DNA of 64,000 bases from Patiria miniata (Eukaryota > Echinodermata > Asteroidea > Valvatida > Asterinidae). The position numbers and the translations under genes were made by a program. How positions within the stretch are numbered: the first letter of the stretch is position 1; each line of letters opens with the position of its first letter. The DNA lies in the NCBI RefSeq assembly GCF_015706575.1, contig NW_024037074.1, positions 30,741,334-30,805,333 on the forward strand, given 5' to 3'. Of this stretch, positions 44,513 to 54,520 are shown in pieces. The notes beneath the pieces were generated by a model that saw only the letters and a list, made by a program, of their open reading frames with translations, had not been told where the DNA came from and did no database searches.

Positions 44513-44632
44513 ATGCAGATCTCATGATGCAAGAACAGCCGATGGATCATCATTTACCAGATCAGCAGGTGATATAGTACGCTGTATGTAAGTTGCTGTA
44601 TTTATGGTGTGCTCTTAAAGACTATGCACAGC

Positions 44633-45162
44633 TTAAAGGGAATGTACATCATTGGTTTTTGCTGTAATTTTCAGAATTGAACTATTTGAGAGGTTAGTAT
44701 AATAGATCAAATATTGTTACACTGACATTTTTGAAGTTTTGTGTTCGAAAAGGTTGGAAAAACCAAGAAAAACAAAAATGTTCAAGTAGTCTGGTTCCCT
44801 GACTCCACAAACGATAAAATGGATCAATTTATAGATGATGGAAAATTGTAAGGCAAGGGAACCAGTCTAGCTGGCCTGCACCCGTTTATGAACATGTAAC
44901 CAATAGCAAACAAAATTTGGACTGAAAAAATGGTAAACTCGGAGCAGTAGTTGAAAAATAGTTACGTTTTTCCAACGCTGGTCGGCCGACCACCGTTGGA
45001 AATATTTACAAATATACCATTGTCTTGAAAATGACTTCACACCAGGTGCCATATTTTTACAAGATGCTTGAGACTGTCATTTACCAACATCCTAGTAAGG
45101 TATTTCGTAAAAACTTGGTAGTTTTATTTTTCGATGTTTGCAAATGTTGTATATTCCCTTTA
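44633..45162 (+). mobile_element. TTAA MITE family A, copy 5, just after the stop
   Basis: TTAA at 44633-44636 and 45159-45162, with the central GGTCGGCCGACC palindrome. It lies 120 bases after the coiled-coil stop codon, so it may be transcribed in the 3' untranslated region. A candidate polyadenylation signal AATAAA is at 45894-45899, unproven. Confidence 0.75.
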
Positions 45163-45217
45163 ATATGCCATAGAGGCAATTCCAGCGTTATGAAAGAAGT
45201 GTTATGTCCATGACAGA

Positions 45218-46893
45218 GTCAATTAACCATGAGATTGTAATGAAAATAGCCCCTCGTCATTACCTTCCTCCCAGCCTTCTACTTTTTGGTTTAGCCTGCC
45301 CCTCTCATCCATCACACCCCTGAGCTGAGTGTGTATCAGTCCAGCCAGGCATGCATTTGCATAAAAGCTTTTGTTAGCCCAATGTGCATGGAATTTAAAA
45401 ATAGTCAAGTGTGCTTCAGTCTGCTGGGTGCTGTGCTAGAAATAGGGTGTCTGTGGAAGTCTGATGATTATTGAATGACAGGCAACAGCCATGGATGCAC
45501 TTTAGCAAACTTGACGCATGTTTGACTGAAAGCCAGAGTATCATGACCTATGACCTTAAGCAGATCACATGGAATATGGACCCCATCGTGTTTGTTTCTG
45601 CGCAAAAGCCGTCCCCATTTTGCCCGAAATTACAGGATAACTACATGTCTGAAGGTACGGAATTCAATTTTTTGTGTGTGCTAATAACAGATTATTAAGT
45701 GACAAAACAGTCCCGATCTCGATTTTATTTTCTGCTGCCCAAGCAAACAGACCTTTTCTCCGAAATAGTGTATATTGCTTTGTGGCTCTACATACGGAGG
45801 AAGTTCAGCATTTGAGCCACATTTATGTGGCTACCGTGGGTTTAGCCCCATAAATATGGCCAATTTACTGGACTACTTCAGTAAATAAAGGCCACACTTT
45901 AGGAATTAACTCAGAACGTGAGGACTTGTTACCAAATTTAAGTTAACATTCAGACTGCGTGCATCGTTGATTTATGCTTTCAAAACACACTCACCCTGTT
46001 AATAACAAATTCAGAATTTGCCGCATTTGTCAGTTGTCCAGCTTTTGCGTAATTTCCAGCCAAATGTGGATGTTTCTTGGCATCTGTTTGTTTGTAACTC
46101 AATTGCAACCGTGTTCCAACTGAACAATGCCCTCGCGCAATACATGATGGGATACGTGGATCGTTCACCTGTCAATCACGCGGCGCGTCGCAGGCCCGGT
46201 GGCTGTTGCCTGCCTTCAGTGAATCCTTCCTGTATAGTGCGCCCTCATGCGTGTACCATCGGCCAGCTAGCCGTACGACGTACGCGCGTGATCCCATTTG
46301 CCTGCGGTATATCGTGTGCAGCCTTTTTTACTTCCTCACAATTAACTGCTTTCCTTGCATTTGTTTCTACAACAAATTCCTTGATTAATTACCTTAATTA
46401 CTTAACTGAAATTTTAGCCCTAAGGTGCCCCTAAACTTGGAAGTAATTAGAATATTAAAGTACATGTAGATGGACCCACTTTTTTAATAAATTAATTGGA
46501 AAAATTCCCATATCTGGCCATCAGTAATGTTTCCCTTTTTTAACCTATCAACCATCAGAAAGTGATAATATGTCATAAAAAGTCAAAGTTAGCAGGAACA
46601 AATTTTGAATTTTTACTGAGAAAACACAGAAATTTTCAGACCAGTCCCATAGGGTTTGTGCACAGGGTGACAAGTGATGGCCAGATATGGGATCTCTCCA
46701 AGTAATGTACTTGCAATTGGAGCCTGTAAAAATATTCTCTCTGAGTAGCGTTAGTGTCTCGCTGCGGCCACTGACCATTCTACAATTGGTGGCAGCAGTG
46801 GGATGGTTGAGAGGGCCAGGTCTAAACCAAAAAGTAGAAGGCGGGGAGGAAGGTAATAATGAGGGGCTATTTTCATTAAACAATCAAATTGAC
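45218..46893. repeat. Fossil element with inverted ends; possible LTR/primer-site relic
   Basis: About 110 bases at 45218-45330 recur inverted at about 46770-46893 (TCTACTTTTTGGTTTAG, GAAAATAGCCCCTC). Near 46785 the string TTGGTGGCAGCAGTGGGATG resembles the primer-binding site next to a retroelement LTR. Either two facing LTR-element fragments or an inverted-repeat element. It looks broken and old. Family uncertain. Confidence 0.35.
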
Positions 46894-46989
46894 GATTCAG
46901 AGAAAAGATGCAAAAAATCCTAGTCTGTAATCTCCTTGACCATTACTAGATGATGGATGTATAAGATTTGAAAAGTACATTTGCAGGTT

Positions 46990-47372
46990 TAGGCAAAAAA
47001 AAAAATAAGTCGGTCTCTGGTCAGCGCGCACGTCGATTTTAATCATGCGCGTCGATCTTTTTTTTTCCAAAATGTTCCGCGGTAGATCCAACAGCGCCCT
47101 CTATTTCCCTACCTCCTCAATTTTTTTTTACCAAAGAGCACCAAGGAATGGGAAATTGCACCAAGGCAAACGATCGAAAGCACCAAGGCAAATTATGGAG
47201 GACACCAATGTACATGAGGACACCAAAAAAGCAAAATAGTACCCCACCTTGTCTGTACAATCCAAGCTTGAAGAAGAAAAAAAAAAAAAAAAAAAAAAAA
47301 AGACGCGTGGCCGCGTCAATTCCGGAACTTTGGTCTGACCAGAGACCGAATTTTTTTAATTTTTTGGCCTTA
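46990..47372. mobile_element. MITE with TAGGCCAAAAAA ends, copy 1
   Basis: Left TAGGCAAAAAAAAAAATA followed by GGTCTCTGGTCAG; right GACCAGAGACC and TTTTTGGCCTTA. Inside, CACCAAGGCAAA units and a 24-base A tract (about 47278-47301). The same end pattern recurs at 51957-52330. Confidence 0.65.
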
Positions 47373-48609
47373 TTCACTGAGCTCTTAAAAGCTCAGTCAC
47401 GGACATACATATTTCTGGAATTGCCCATATTGGTATTTTAAGCAAAAGAATCCCTCCAACTTTCAATAATTAATGGTGCGTTTAGCTTCAGTAATCAGCT
47501 TTCTAAAGTAAAGGTGCTCTTGTGATTCAAATTTTGCTACCATTTTCAATATTGTATGAAAAAAAAATTGTTTGAATTTGAATACGTGTAGAGGAGTTTT
47601 GTAAATATATTATTTGAAATAAACAAGCATTATTTTTGGAAATTTCTCCGTCCAATTTTTCTAAATTTTTTATTAATAATGATTTACATGATTGAAGTTC
47701 CAAGAAATTGACGTTAAGACCTTTTGCATAGTGTTGGATTTGGGTAAATTTTAGTGTCAGAAAATTTGAATCATGTTATTTTCATGATCAGATTTGCCGT
47801 CCATTTTTAACTGTGATCAGGGAAGTGTGATTTTAAACAAATGTTTCAAAACTAATTTTTCATCATTCCAGTGGTGAACAGTTTATTCTTATATAAATCC
47901 ACGTTTCCCGAGCCTGTAGTTTATTTACCTTTGCATCTTTGAGAAATTTCTGCCAATTTTATCTTTGTATGACGTTATTGAATAACAAATTGCCGTGTAA
48001 ATCTCTTAAACTATATATACAATTGTAAATTTTATTTTCAATTTGCATTAGACATTAGAATCAATTCGTGTGTTGTTTTGAAATATTTTCAGCCGAGTGA
48101 TTTCCATACAAAATTATGATGATACTTGTATTGTTGAGTAGCAAAAATATAACAAGTTTTAGGTGAGTAAACAAAGCATTAATCATGCAAAATAACAAGA
48201 ACATCACTTTAGAAAATTAGCTTCAGACATGTCAGAGATGTACAGATAAAATATAAAGTGTTCAGTCATTTTCGTTCAATTTCAGACTCATTTTCTATTC
48301 AAGACATACTATGCATTGTACGAAAAAGAAAAGTAGTAAAACTCGTATTCAGTATTTTTAGTTCTTTCATATTTTTATACTTAAACTTTTATACTTTTTT
48401 ACAGAGGTTATCCTTAAGACTCCACTTTTGTAATATTCATGGTGTGTGGACCACAGTAAAATGTTTAAGACTTTTCTTACATCATCTTGAAGTTTGTACA
48501 CCGTTCAAACTTCTATGCATAAGACATGAAAACTTTAAATACATTGTAGATCAAAAAGATATTTATTTCACTGATATTCCAGTTAAAGAACGTATTCACT
48601 ATTATGTAT
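47373..48609. other. Intergenic, nothing recognised
   Basis: AT-rich. A 119-codon open frame (48258-48617, plus) has no recognisable motif, no GC rise and runs into the P1 repeat, so I treat it as chance. Confidence 0.5.
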
Positions 48610-49266
48610 ATTCATAAATACCCAAGACAGTTTGCCCATTCCTATTGGTCAAGAGCCTGTCACATGGCTAGTTTTAAACCGACATTTATAAATACCTAAG
48701 ACAGTTCACGCATTCTTATTGGTCGAGAGCCAGTCACGTGGCCGGTCTTAAACGAATGATAAAGACATAACTGGCTGGTCTTAAACACCTTTCCAGTGTC
48801 ACATGAAATTTTGACTCTCATGAAATCTGGTGCCTTTTAACGTGTCATTGGTTGAACGTTCACATTCCTCTCGTATGCATGCGCAATACTTCCAGTGAAT
48901 CATGGCGCAGTACGCGCGACGCGCACGCCAATGTCCTTATAAGGTAACGAGTTGTGGAGGGGCATTTCATATTATAGTCAGAGGGGTGTTTTGTAAAACC
49001 TGAAGTAAAATTGTTGAACAAAATGGTTGGCAACGTCTAGTTTTTGGCTTGTTTTGATTTTTGGACCGAAACGATTTTGTTTTTTGACCGAAAAGGTATT
49101 TATGAATGGGAATAAATATGTGTTCGGTCGGTATTAAACACTCTGTTTAAGACCGGTGGGAGTCTGGATGGGTGATAATTACCCGATGCGAATATCACCC
49201 ATCCAGACTCCCACCGGTCTTAAACAGAGAGTTATAATACCTCCCGAACACACATTTATTCCCTTA
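48610..49266 (-). mobile_element. Palindromic repeat family P1, copy 3 (inverted)
   Basis: Contains TCACGTGGCCGGTCTTAAAC, TTGGTTGAACGTTCACA and the stem GACCGGTGGGAGTCTGGATG. The left border segment (ATAAATACC..CCTATTGGTC) is present twice. The apex is truncated. Confidence 0.7.
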
Positions 49267-49662
49267 GTAATATATGACTGGGCTCTGTGCCACATCACGC
49301 AGTACACGCGCGCCAATATCCATATATAAGGAGATTTGTAGCACAACGCGTGCGAGGCACATACATGTACATGTACCATAGACATGGCCAGAGGAGTGTT
49401 TCACAAAACTTGAAGTAAAATTGTTAAACAAAATTGTTGGAAATGCATAATTCTTGACTTGTTCTCCATCTTTGAGCAAAAGGTATTTATGAATGGGAAT
49501 AAATATGTGCTTGGCAGGTATTAAACAAGAATATTTTTAAAACGGGCTAGGGGCCTGGACACAGAAAATGGTCCGAGTCGAATCTACGTCCAGGTCCCTA
49601 GCTGGTTTTAAAACGTACTTGTATAAAACCCGCCAAGCACATATTTATTCCCTTATTTATAT
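49267..49662 (-). mobile_element. P1-related fragment fused to another hairpin
   Basis: Begins with P1-like CACATCACGCAGTACACGCG and TGGGAATAAATATGTGCTTG, then a different stem (AACGGGCTAGGGGCCTGGAC and CCAGGTCCCTAGC) and ends CAAGCACATATTTATTCCC. Confidence 0.55.
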
Positions 49663-49916
49663 ATGAGACTAGCAATCACACCGTCCAATTTTGAAATAAA
49701 AATATGCTTCTCATTTAGACAAACAATGACCTCTTCGTTCTTTAAATTCTGTTTAGTTTTCATTCCTGTGTGTGGGTTTTTTTAACTGGAAAACTAGGAG
49801 AGTTCTGGGTTTTGTAAATACAATGTATTATTAATTATAAAAGGCACTGTTATCATCCGTCATGAAAAGTGACACCGCTAACCTTCCCCCCCCCCCCCCC
49901 CCTCCAAGGAAAACAA

Positions 49917-50860
49917 GTGCGAGTGTACAATAAGCTCTGGCGAAACATGCAACGCCGATGGAACATACGGAACACAATACTTTTAGTCAATTTTTGGGAC
50001 AGACTGACCAACCACCAAGTGACATGTAAAAGCTCTTCCCAGAGCTAAAAAAATTGCACCGGGCCCACATTTTGAGGACATTTCCTCCTGGATACCGTCC
50101 AACCACTTCACAAAATGGCGTCCACCTTGTTCGAGGAAGATATTGTACAGCGCAAGTGCGAGTGCACAGTAAGCTCTGGCCGTGTTGCAAGTAGTCGTGC
50201 ATGAAATCAATCAAAATGATCCCTGCCAGAGCTTAAAAATGCCACGCCGATGGCACATATGCAACACTTTCTTCTGGTCAAGTTTTGCCGACAGACAGAC
50301 CACCAAGTGGCAGTGTTGTAGTCGAGTCACCAATGTCGAGTCCGAGTCGCGAGTCTCGAGTCTCGAGTCCGAGTCCAAGTCTCGAGTCACAAGCCTCGAG
50401 TCTGAGTCCGAGTCACGAGCCACTTGTTCTTAGTTGTTCACCAAATTAATCTATTTGTGTGGTTTTTTTTATTCCCAACCCTAAAAACCCTCCTTTTTGA
50501 CATGACACCGGGCCCTGCATGGTGCTCATTGTGCAGGCGCTAGGCGTGCACGCACTGCCCCTAAATGTTTTGTCTATGGAGTAAAAAAGGAATGCTACGT
50601 TCGTCGCACAAATACGTAACGTTATGTTTTTTCTTTTGATGAATATACATGACTCGAGTCACGAGTCACCCAAGCTCGAGTCCGAGTCATCATGGTCGAG
50701 TTCGAGTCCGAGTCATTTTCCAATGTGACTCGACTCGAGTCGAGTCCCGAGTCACGAAAAATGTGACTCGAGTCTGACTCGAGTCCAAGTCCTGGACTCG
50801 AGTCCTACAACACTGCCAAGTGGCATGTAGCAGCTCCTGCCAGGGCTTAAAAAAGGGGGA
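49917..50860 (+). repeat. Tandem duplication, about 240-base unit, second copy interrupted
   Basis: Unit 1 (49917-50155) and unit 2 (50156 to about 50860) share GTGCGAGTG, TAAGCTCTGGC, ACGCCGATGG, ACAGACTGACCAACC/ACAGACAGACCACC, CAAGTG and GCTCTTCC/GCTCCTGCC. Unit 2 holds the hAT-like element 50311-50815. A C tract of about 16 precedes unit 1 (49887-49902). Confidence 0.7.
50311..50815. mobile_element. hAT-like MITE with perfect 8-bp target duplication
   Basis: Ends CAGTGTTGTAGTCGAGTC and GACTCGAGTCCTACAACACTG. Flanks CCAAGTGG at 50303-50310 and 50816-50823. The interior is full of GAGTC/GACTC units (GAGTCCGAGTC), largely without codons. Related ends at 14804, 16005 and 21545. Confidence 0.85.
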
Positions 50861-51048
50861 CAAAAATATATAAATAAATCTAGACTTGCTACCTGGTACA
50901 AATGTGTCATGAAACATGCAATACAAGTTTTCTCTTACAATTTCCTTTGGAATTTTTTAATTTCAACTTTCCTTACAAATTGTCATCATTTTTCCAATGA
51001 TTCATTCATATTTTTTGCACATCTTTATTTTGCTTTAATGCAACAATA

Positions 51049-51470
51049 CAGTGGAACGTCGCTATACCGAACACCGCTATACCGAACATTTGGCTACACC
51101 GAACACCGTCCGTGGCTCTTGATTTTTGTGTACAAAATGTACCGAATATTGCTGTTGAAAAATGTCAACAGAAGAGTGAAAAGTGGCTATTATTTCCCCA
51201 CGGAATAGAAGGCGAAAGCCACCCATTGCTGTAGGTACCGGTAGTAAGCTCATAAACTGTGTAATTACATTATTCAATAGTCGGCATGTGTTCAAAGTCA
51301 TCTTTCAGTAGCTAGAAGTACCAGGGCGTGCAGGGTGAAGTTCTGAAGGGCGCTGTTTATTGAAAAGTGAGTACCGGAGCACCGGCAGCTTAAAATCGCT
51401 ATACCGAACGATCGCTATTACTAACAATTTCTGTGGATCCCGCGATGTTCGTTATAGCTGCGTTCCACTG
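51049..51470. mobile_element. pogo/Tigger-like MITE
   Basis: CAGTGGAACGTCGCTATACC and complement (GTTATAGCTGCGTTCCACTG), flanked by TA. CGCTATACCGAAC is repeated near both ends. Non-coding. Confidence 0.75.
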
Positions 51471-51840
51471 TACAAGCAAAGTTTGTACTGTTTACACTTG
51501 ATTTTAACTTGTCGAATGCGTTCCTTTACAAGGTTTAAATCAAGAAGTATTGCTTTTCTTAACTGCAAAGCTACTTTCTAAACTAAATTTCAAGTTGTGG
51601 CGCTTTCAAAATGCAATTTATAAAATTGGTTGCACAGAAAGATATAGGGTTTGTAATTAATGAAGATTGCACTTCATATTTGATTTCTCTTAAAGACTTC
51701 TTCACCTTTTGTGTTAATCCATTGTATGATTAGGAATTGTCTAGGACAAAGGGGCTTCTACATGTACCACCTTTCAAAAGTAAAATGTCTAAAAGTGAGC
51801 ACACGTCAAATTTTGGATCAAAGTAAGTTTGATCAAAATA

Positions 51841-52593
51841 CAAGCGAGTCAAAAAAAAGAAGAAACCCAAATGTTGGGACCATTGTTTTAGGGAAGTTCA
51901 GCATGTAGCATCGTCAAAATCTAGGATATGAAAGCCCAATTCATTTAGCTTTCTTTTAGGCCAAAAAAAAAAAAGTCTCCGGTTTCTGGTATGGAGCTTG
52001 CCCAAAAAGTGGTGCAGTGACGCGTTTTTTTTTTTTTTTAACCTGATTTTTTTGCCTCAAATATCGGCTGATGACTGCAAATGGTGCCCGACTAAACTTA
52101 GTGTAAATATATGGGAGTCCATAGAGGCCACCTAAATCTTATTCTCGATCATAACCCCTTCCAAAAACACATTAAAATTGTGCAGCAGCAGGATTCCAGT
52201 CAAACCAGTGAGTTTGGCGGTTTTGAGACATCATCTTTCATTGAAAAAAACAATTTTCATTTTGCCGACGCGCATGGCTACGGCGACGCGCGCGCATACC
52301 AGAAACCAGAGACTTTTTTTTTTGGCCTTAGTACAATAATCATTCAAATAACTCATGTACCTTTCAAGTTACGGAATTTTAAACACAACCACCGTTTTAC
52401 GGTTCTGTCCACGGATCACAAAAAAGTTCAGTGTTCTTTCAGCAAAACGAAAACAAATCACACAGGGATGTGTGTGAATTGTTTTCGTTTTGCTGAAAGA
52501 ACGCACACCTTTTGAAAATGCTACATGCAGAACTTCCCTAAAACAATGGTCCCAACATTTGGGTTTCGTTTTGTTTTTTTCTGACTCACCCTG
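51841..52593. mobile_element. TA-flanked inverted-repeat element hosting another MITE
   Basis: Left CAAGCGAGTCAAAAAAA and right TTCTGACTCACCCTG, with TA outside (51839-51840, 52594-52595). Both arms contain AACCCAAATGTTGGGACCAT and TAGGGAAGTTC. A second, inner palindrome (GTTTTCGTTTTGCTGAAAGA, 52433-52501) lies right of the nested element 51957-52330. Confidence 0.7.
51957..52330. mobile_element. MITE with TAGGCCAAAAAA ends, copy 2, nested
   Basis: Left TAGGCCAAAAAAAAAAAA then GGTTTCTGGTATG; right CATACCAGAAACCAGAGAC and TTTTTGGCCTTA. Same end pattern as 46990-47372. Confidence 0.7.
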
Positions 52594-53019
52594 TACATCA
52601 ATTAAATAAATTACAGTTGCATATCTTATTAAATCACTGAAAATACCACTACACTGTATCTTTTACAAATTCATGGGAAAAGATGTACGTGCTCCAAGTA
52701 TTAGATGATAGTAAACTGTTTCAGCAGCTTTTACTAAAAAATATACAGTAATTTTGATCACATAGTGATTTGATTTATATTTCAGTAGAAGAAAGTTGCA
52801 AAGAAAAAGACTACACTGCAAGTATCACAAACTCTTGCTTCTTAATTTTTTTATCAAAACTTGGGGTCCTTGACCCACTGCAAAGACACGAATATCTCAG
52901 ATCTTCACTATTTTGTTAACAACTGTTAAAACATTCCGATTAAAGAAAAGTAAATGTAGTTACTCTACCTTATGTCCTTATTTGGGTGTTGCAACACTGT
53001 CTAAATAAATACAGCATCA
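52594..53019. other. Intergenic or ARB2A 3' flank, nothing recognised
   Basis: AT-rich, no repeat found. The polyadenylation site of the minus-strand ARB2A gene is not evident here. Confidence 0.4.
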
Positions 53020-53745
53020 CAGCCCTGTCTCGCATTGTTATTACACTGAAATAACTCTGTCTCGCATCTCCTTAACACGCTCACATCCTCATGATTGTCA
53101 ACTCAATTTTTACGTCCTCGTTTCAGTATCAAGTCCTGTGAAAACCCTGTCTCGTATCCTTCATACATTCAAATGTAATTAGTGTCATATTTCTAATGTC
53201 CTCATTACACTGTGAGGTCCTCATTAGTGTTATAACTCTAAACGTCTTCTTACACTGTAAGGCGGGTCCTCGACCATTTGTGTTGTAACTCTAATGTCCA
53301 CATTTCACAGTGAGATCCTCATTAGTGTTGTAACTCTTAACGTCCTCATTACACTGCAAGGTCCTTATTAGTGTAACTCTAATGTCGTTATACTGTGAGG
53401 TTGTCATCAATATTTGTCTAACGTCCTCATTACACTGAGGTCCTCATTAGTGTAACTCCGTCTTCATTACACTGTGAGGTCCTCCTTAGTGTTGTAACTG
53501 TAACATCATTACATGGTGAGGTCCTCAGTAATCCAGTATCATTACTCTGTCGTGCCCTCGATACATTTTACATTCTCAGTAACTCCTAACGTCCTCGTTA
53601 CATTAACAGTGTTACTCTAACGTCCTCATTAGTATCATTACTCCATCTCATGTCCAATACATTCTCTTCAATTGTGTTAGAAATCTAATGTCCTCTTTAC
53701 ACTGCGATGTCCTCATTAGGGTCATACTTCTGTCTCGCGTCCTCC
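53020..53745. repeat. Degenerate minisatellite overlapping the ARB2A 3' end
   Basis: About 15 imperfect units of roughly 40-60 bases with CCTCATTACACTGTGAGG, TCCTCATTAGTGT and AACTCTAACGTCC. Its upper end runs into the last ARB2A codons (stop at 53722-53724). Confidence 0.75.
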
Positions 53746-54005
53746 TATTTCCGTCTCTTGCCCGCCAGTCTCCGGTGGCTGCAACGGCTGTGTCTCAGCA
53801 TTCCGAGCCCCTGATGCCTCCTCACTTTCAACGTCCTCTTGTCCCGGACCGTCCTCTGTACTCATGGAATCTCCTGCTGGTTCCGATGCCTCGGATGCAA
53901 CAGGGTCCTCAACTTCTGGGCGCTTCACTTCTTCCTCTTTGGTACTCAGAAAGTGAAAGATAGAGTGGAAGCTGTACCACGAGGTTTCTTCATGTCTCGT
54001 TGTAC
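53722..54005 (-). CDS. ARB2A: ARB2A exon 8 (3' terminal)
   Basis: Acceptor TTCCGACAG. It encodes [19 protein letters not shown], matching the vertebrate RHELTSWKSFPSIFKFF region, then an acidic tail ([30 protein letters not shown]) and TGA. The tail lacks the basic end of the vertebrate protein. Confidence 0.85.
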
Positions 54006-54462
54006 CTGTCGGAACAAACCAGCCATGTGAAATAGACAATTTTTAAAGAAATCTTCCAAAAGCAACTTTGTGGCTCATTTCCCTTACCTTTTCAGCTTTT
54101 TGTTTCAAATTCACAATTGAGACAATTTTCACTTCCTTTTGCTAAAGTCAATTTCCAAATTCAAACTAAAGCAGTAATGGCATTTCAAGTATACGTTTCT
54201 TTTACTAAGGGGCCATTCAGAATTTTCAGTGTTTTAAAATTTCGATCTTTTTTCCAAATTGTGGGTGGGTGGGTCAAGCTAAATAATTGAAAATCGAAAT
54301 TCACTTTCCATGGGAAAAAAAGATAAAAAACAAAGAAAGATAGATCTTTTGACTTGCCTGAACTACGCGCAAACGTTCCGATATCGCGATGCGTGTTTCT
54401 TTTCCAACTTCGTCCCCTGTATGTACTGTCAGTGGCATAGCCAGGAATTTTTCAGTGTGTGT

Positions 54463-54520
<58 letters not shown>

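Noticed and set aside
2378-44512. Assignment of the coiled-coil protein to rootletin, a golgin or a myosin tail
   Set aside because: Coiled-coil composition gives spurious similarity; no defining domain (rootletin N-terminal domain, GRIP, motor) is visible in the window, so no symbol is given.
46018-46434. 138-codon plus-strand frame
   Set aside because: Lies between inverted fossil-element ends; no domain, no splice partner.
48258-48617. 119-codon plus-strand frame as a small gene
   Set aside because: AT-rich composition like the surrounding DNA, no recognisable motif, and it ends in a P1 repeat.
53020-53745. CRISPR-like array
   Set aside because: Units vary in length and sequence without constant repeats and unique spacers, and the DNA is animal; it is a decayed minisatellite.
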